From positions 1 through 32,010 of the forward strand of contig JABWAQ010000036.1 in NCBI GenBank assembly GCA_013360945.1: 32,010 nt of DNA, read 5' to 3'. How positions within the stretch are numbered: position 1 is the stretch's first letter; every line of letters starts with the position of its first letter. This DNA comes from Candidatus Brocadia sp. GTDB lineage: Bacteria > Planctomycetota > Brocadiia > Brocadiales > Brocadiaceae. The notes under the pieces were generated by a model that saw only the letters and a list, made by a program, of their open reading frames with translations, did not search any database and was not told where the DNA came from. Shown piece by piece: positions 31,924-32,010 of the stretch. Both the position numbers and the translations under genes were made by a program.

Positions 31924-32010
31924 GCCTCGTCCTCCTCCGGTTTTAGCCAATCTTTTTCAAGCGAAGATTCGCTTGCGATAGCCGTATCAAGCCTTTCCTT
32001 AATTATCTTT
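31908..32010 (-). CDS. Antitoxin partner of the MazF-like toxin (partial, cut by window edge)
   Basis: The last 33 codons of a gene entering from the right edge. The product ends with SSLEKDWLKPEEDEAWQNL. The acidic W-L-x-PEEDEAW-x-x-L tail is common in small antitoxins encoded just upstream of this MazF type. Its stop lies 16 bp inside the toxin gene, a coupled antitoxin-first arrangement. The N-terminal DNA-binding part is outside the window, so the antitoxin class cannot be named. Confidence 0.7.
   Translation of the reverse strand, partial: KIIKERLDTAIASESSLEKDWLKPEEDEAWQNL

Overview
This window reads as a stretch of bacterial chromosome made mostly of housekeeping genes. It has moderate-to-low GC, ordinary Shine-Dalgarno sites and several GTG/TTG starts. 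Three things suggest Planctomycetota, most plausibly an anammox (Brocadiales) genome: a SpoVG with an internal zinc ribbon, large TMTC-like TPR membrane proteins and a YfhO-like protein, and the many short palindromic repeats. No anammox marker gene is present, so the lineage is inference.

Layout. 1-4400 (minus): prfB with its programmed +1 frameshift, glyA, gpsA and a ferritin-like protein. Near-consensus divergent promoters at 4423-4495 separate this block from rsmD-ispE-spoVG (plus), which overlap in ATGA fashion. Next come ilvB, behind a promoter so close that the mRNA may be leaderless, a decayed Uma2-family gene, and rnfB-rsmE-pncB (plus). A minus-strand pair encodes a CBS-domain protein and an exported hemerythrin-like protein. 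hslV-hslU (plus) and a PuuD-like amidotransferase follow.

16145-18427 (minus) is a broken TMTC-like membrane/TPR gene. A DUF4438-type gene is then framed by two ~77-bp inverted repeats. 19836-23148 (plus) is the translation operon rpsB-tsf-pyrH-frr followed by tRNA-Lys(UUU) and tRNA-Glu(UUC), closed by a strong bidirectional terminator shared with convergent htpG (minus). htpG and glyQ are divergent, each with a recognisable promoter; glyQ and an MnmE-like GTPase converge with overlapping stop codons. From 27718 to the end (minus) lie a second broken TMTC-like/TPR gene, a YfhO-like membrane protein and a MazF/PemK toxin with the 3' end of its antitoxin.

Most notable: (i) two paralogous TMTC-like genes about 10 kb apart, each with an independent internal deletion in the same region, one apparently at a 9-bp microhomology; (ii) palindromic repeats that occur between genes and also appear in frame inside three coding sequences (MnmE-like, YfhO-like and TMTC copy 1); (iii) the inverted-repeat frame around the DUF4438 gene; (iv) an MnmE-like protein with an intact G domain but degenerate folate-binding and C-terminal Cys motifs; (v) the zinc-ribbon SpoVG. 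I see no CRISPR array, prophage, transposase or rRNA. Because several gene breaks lie at or near homopolymers, assembly error must be excluded before all of them are called biological.
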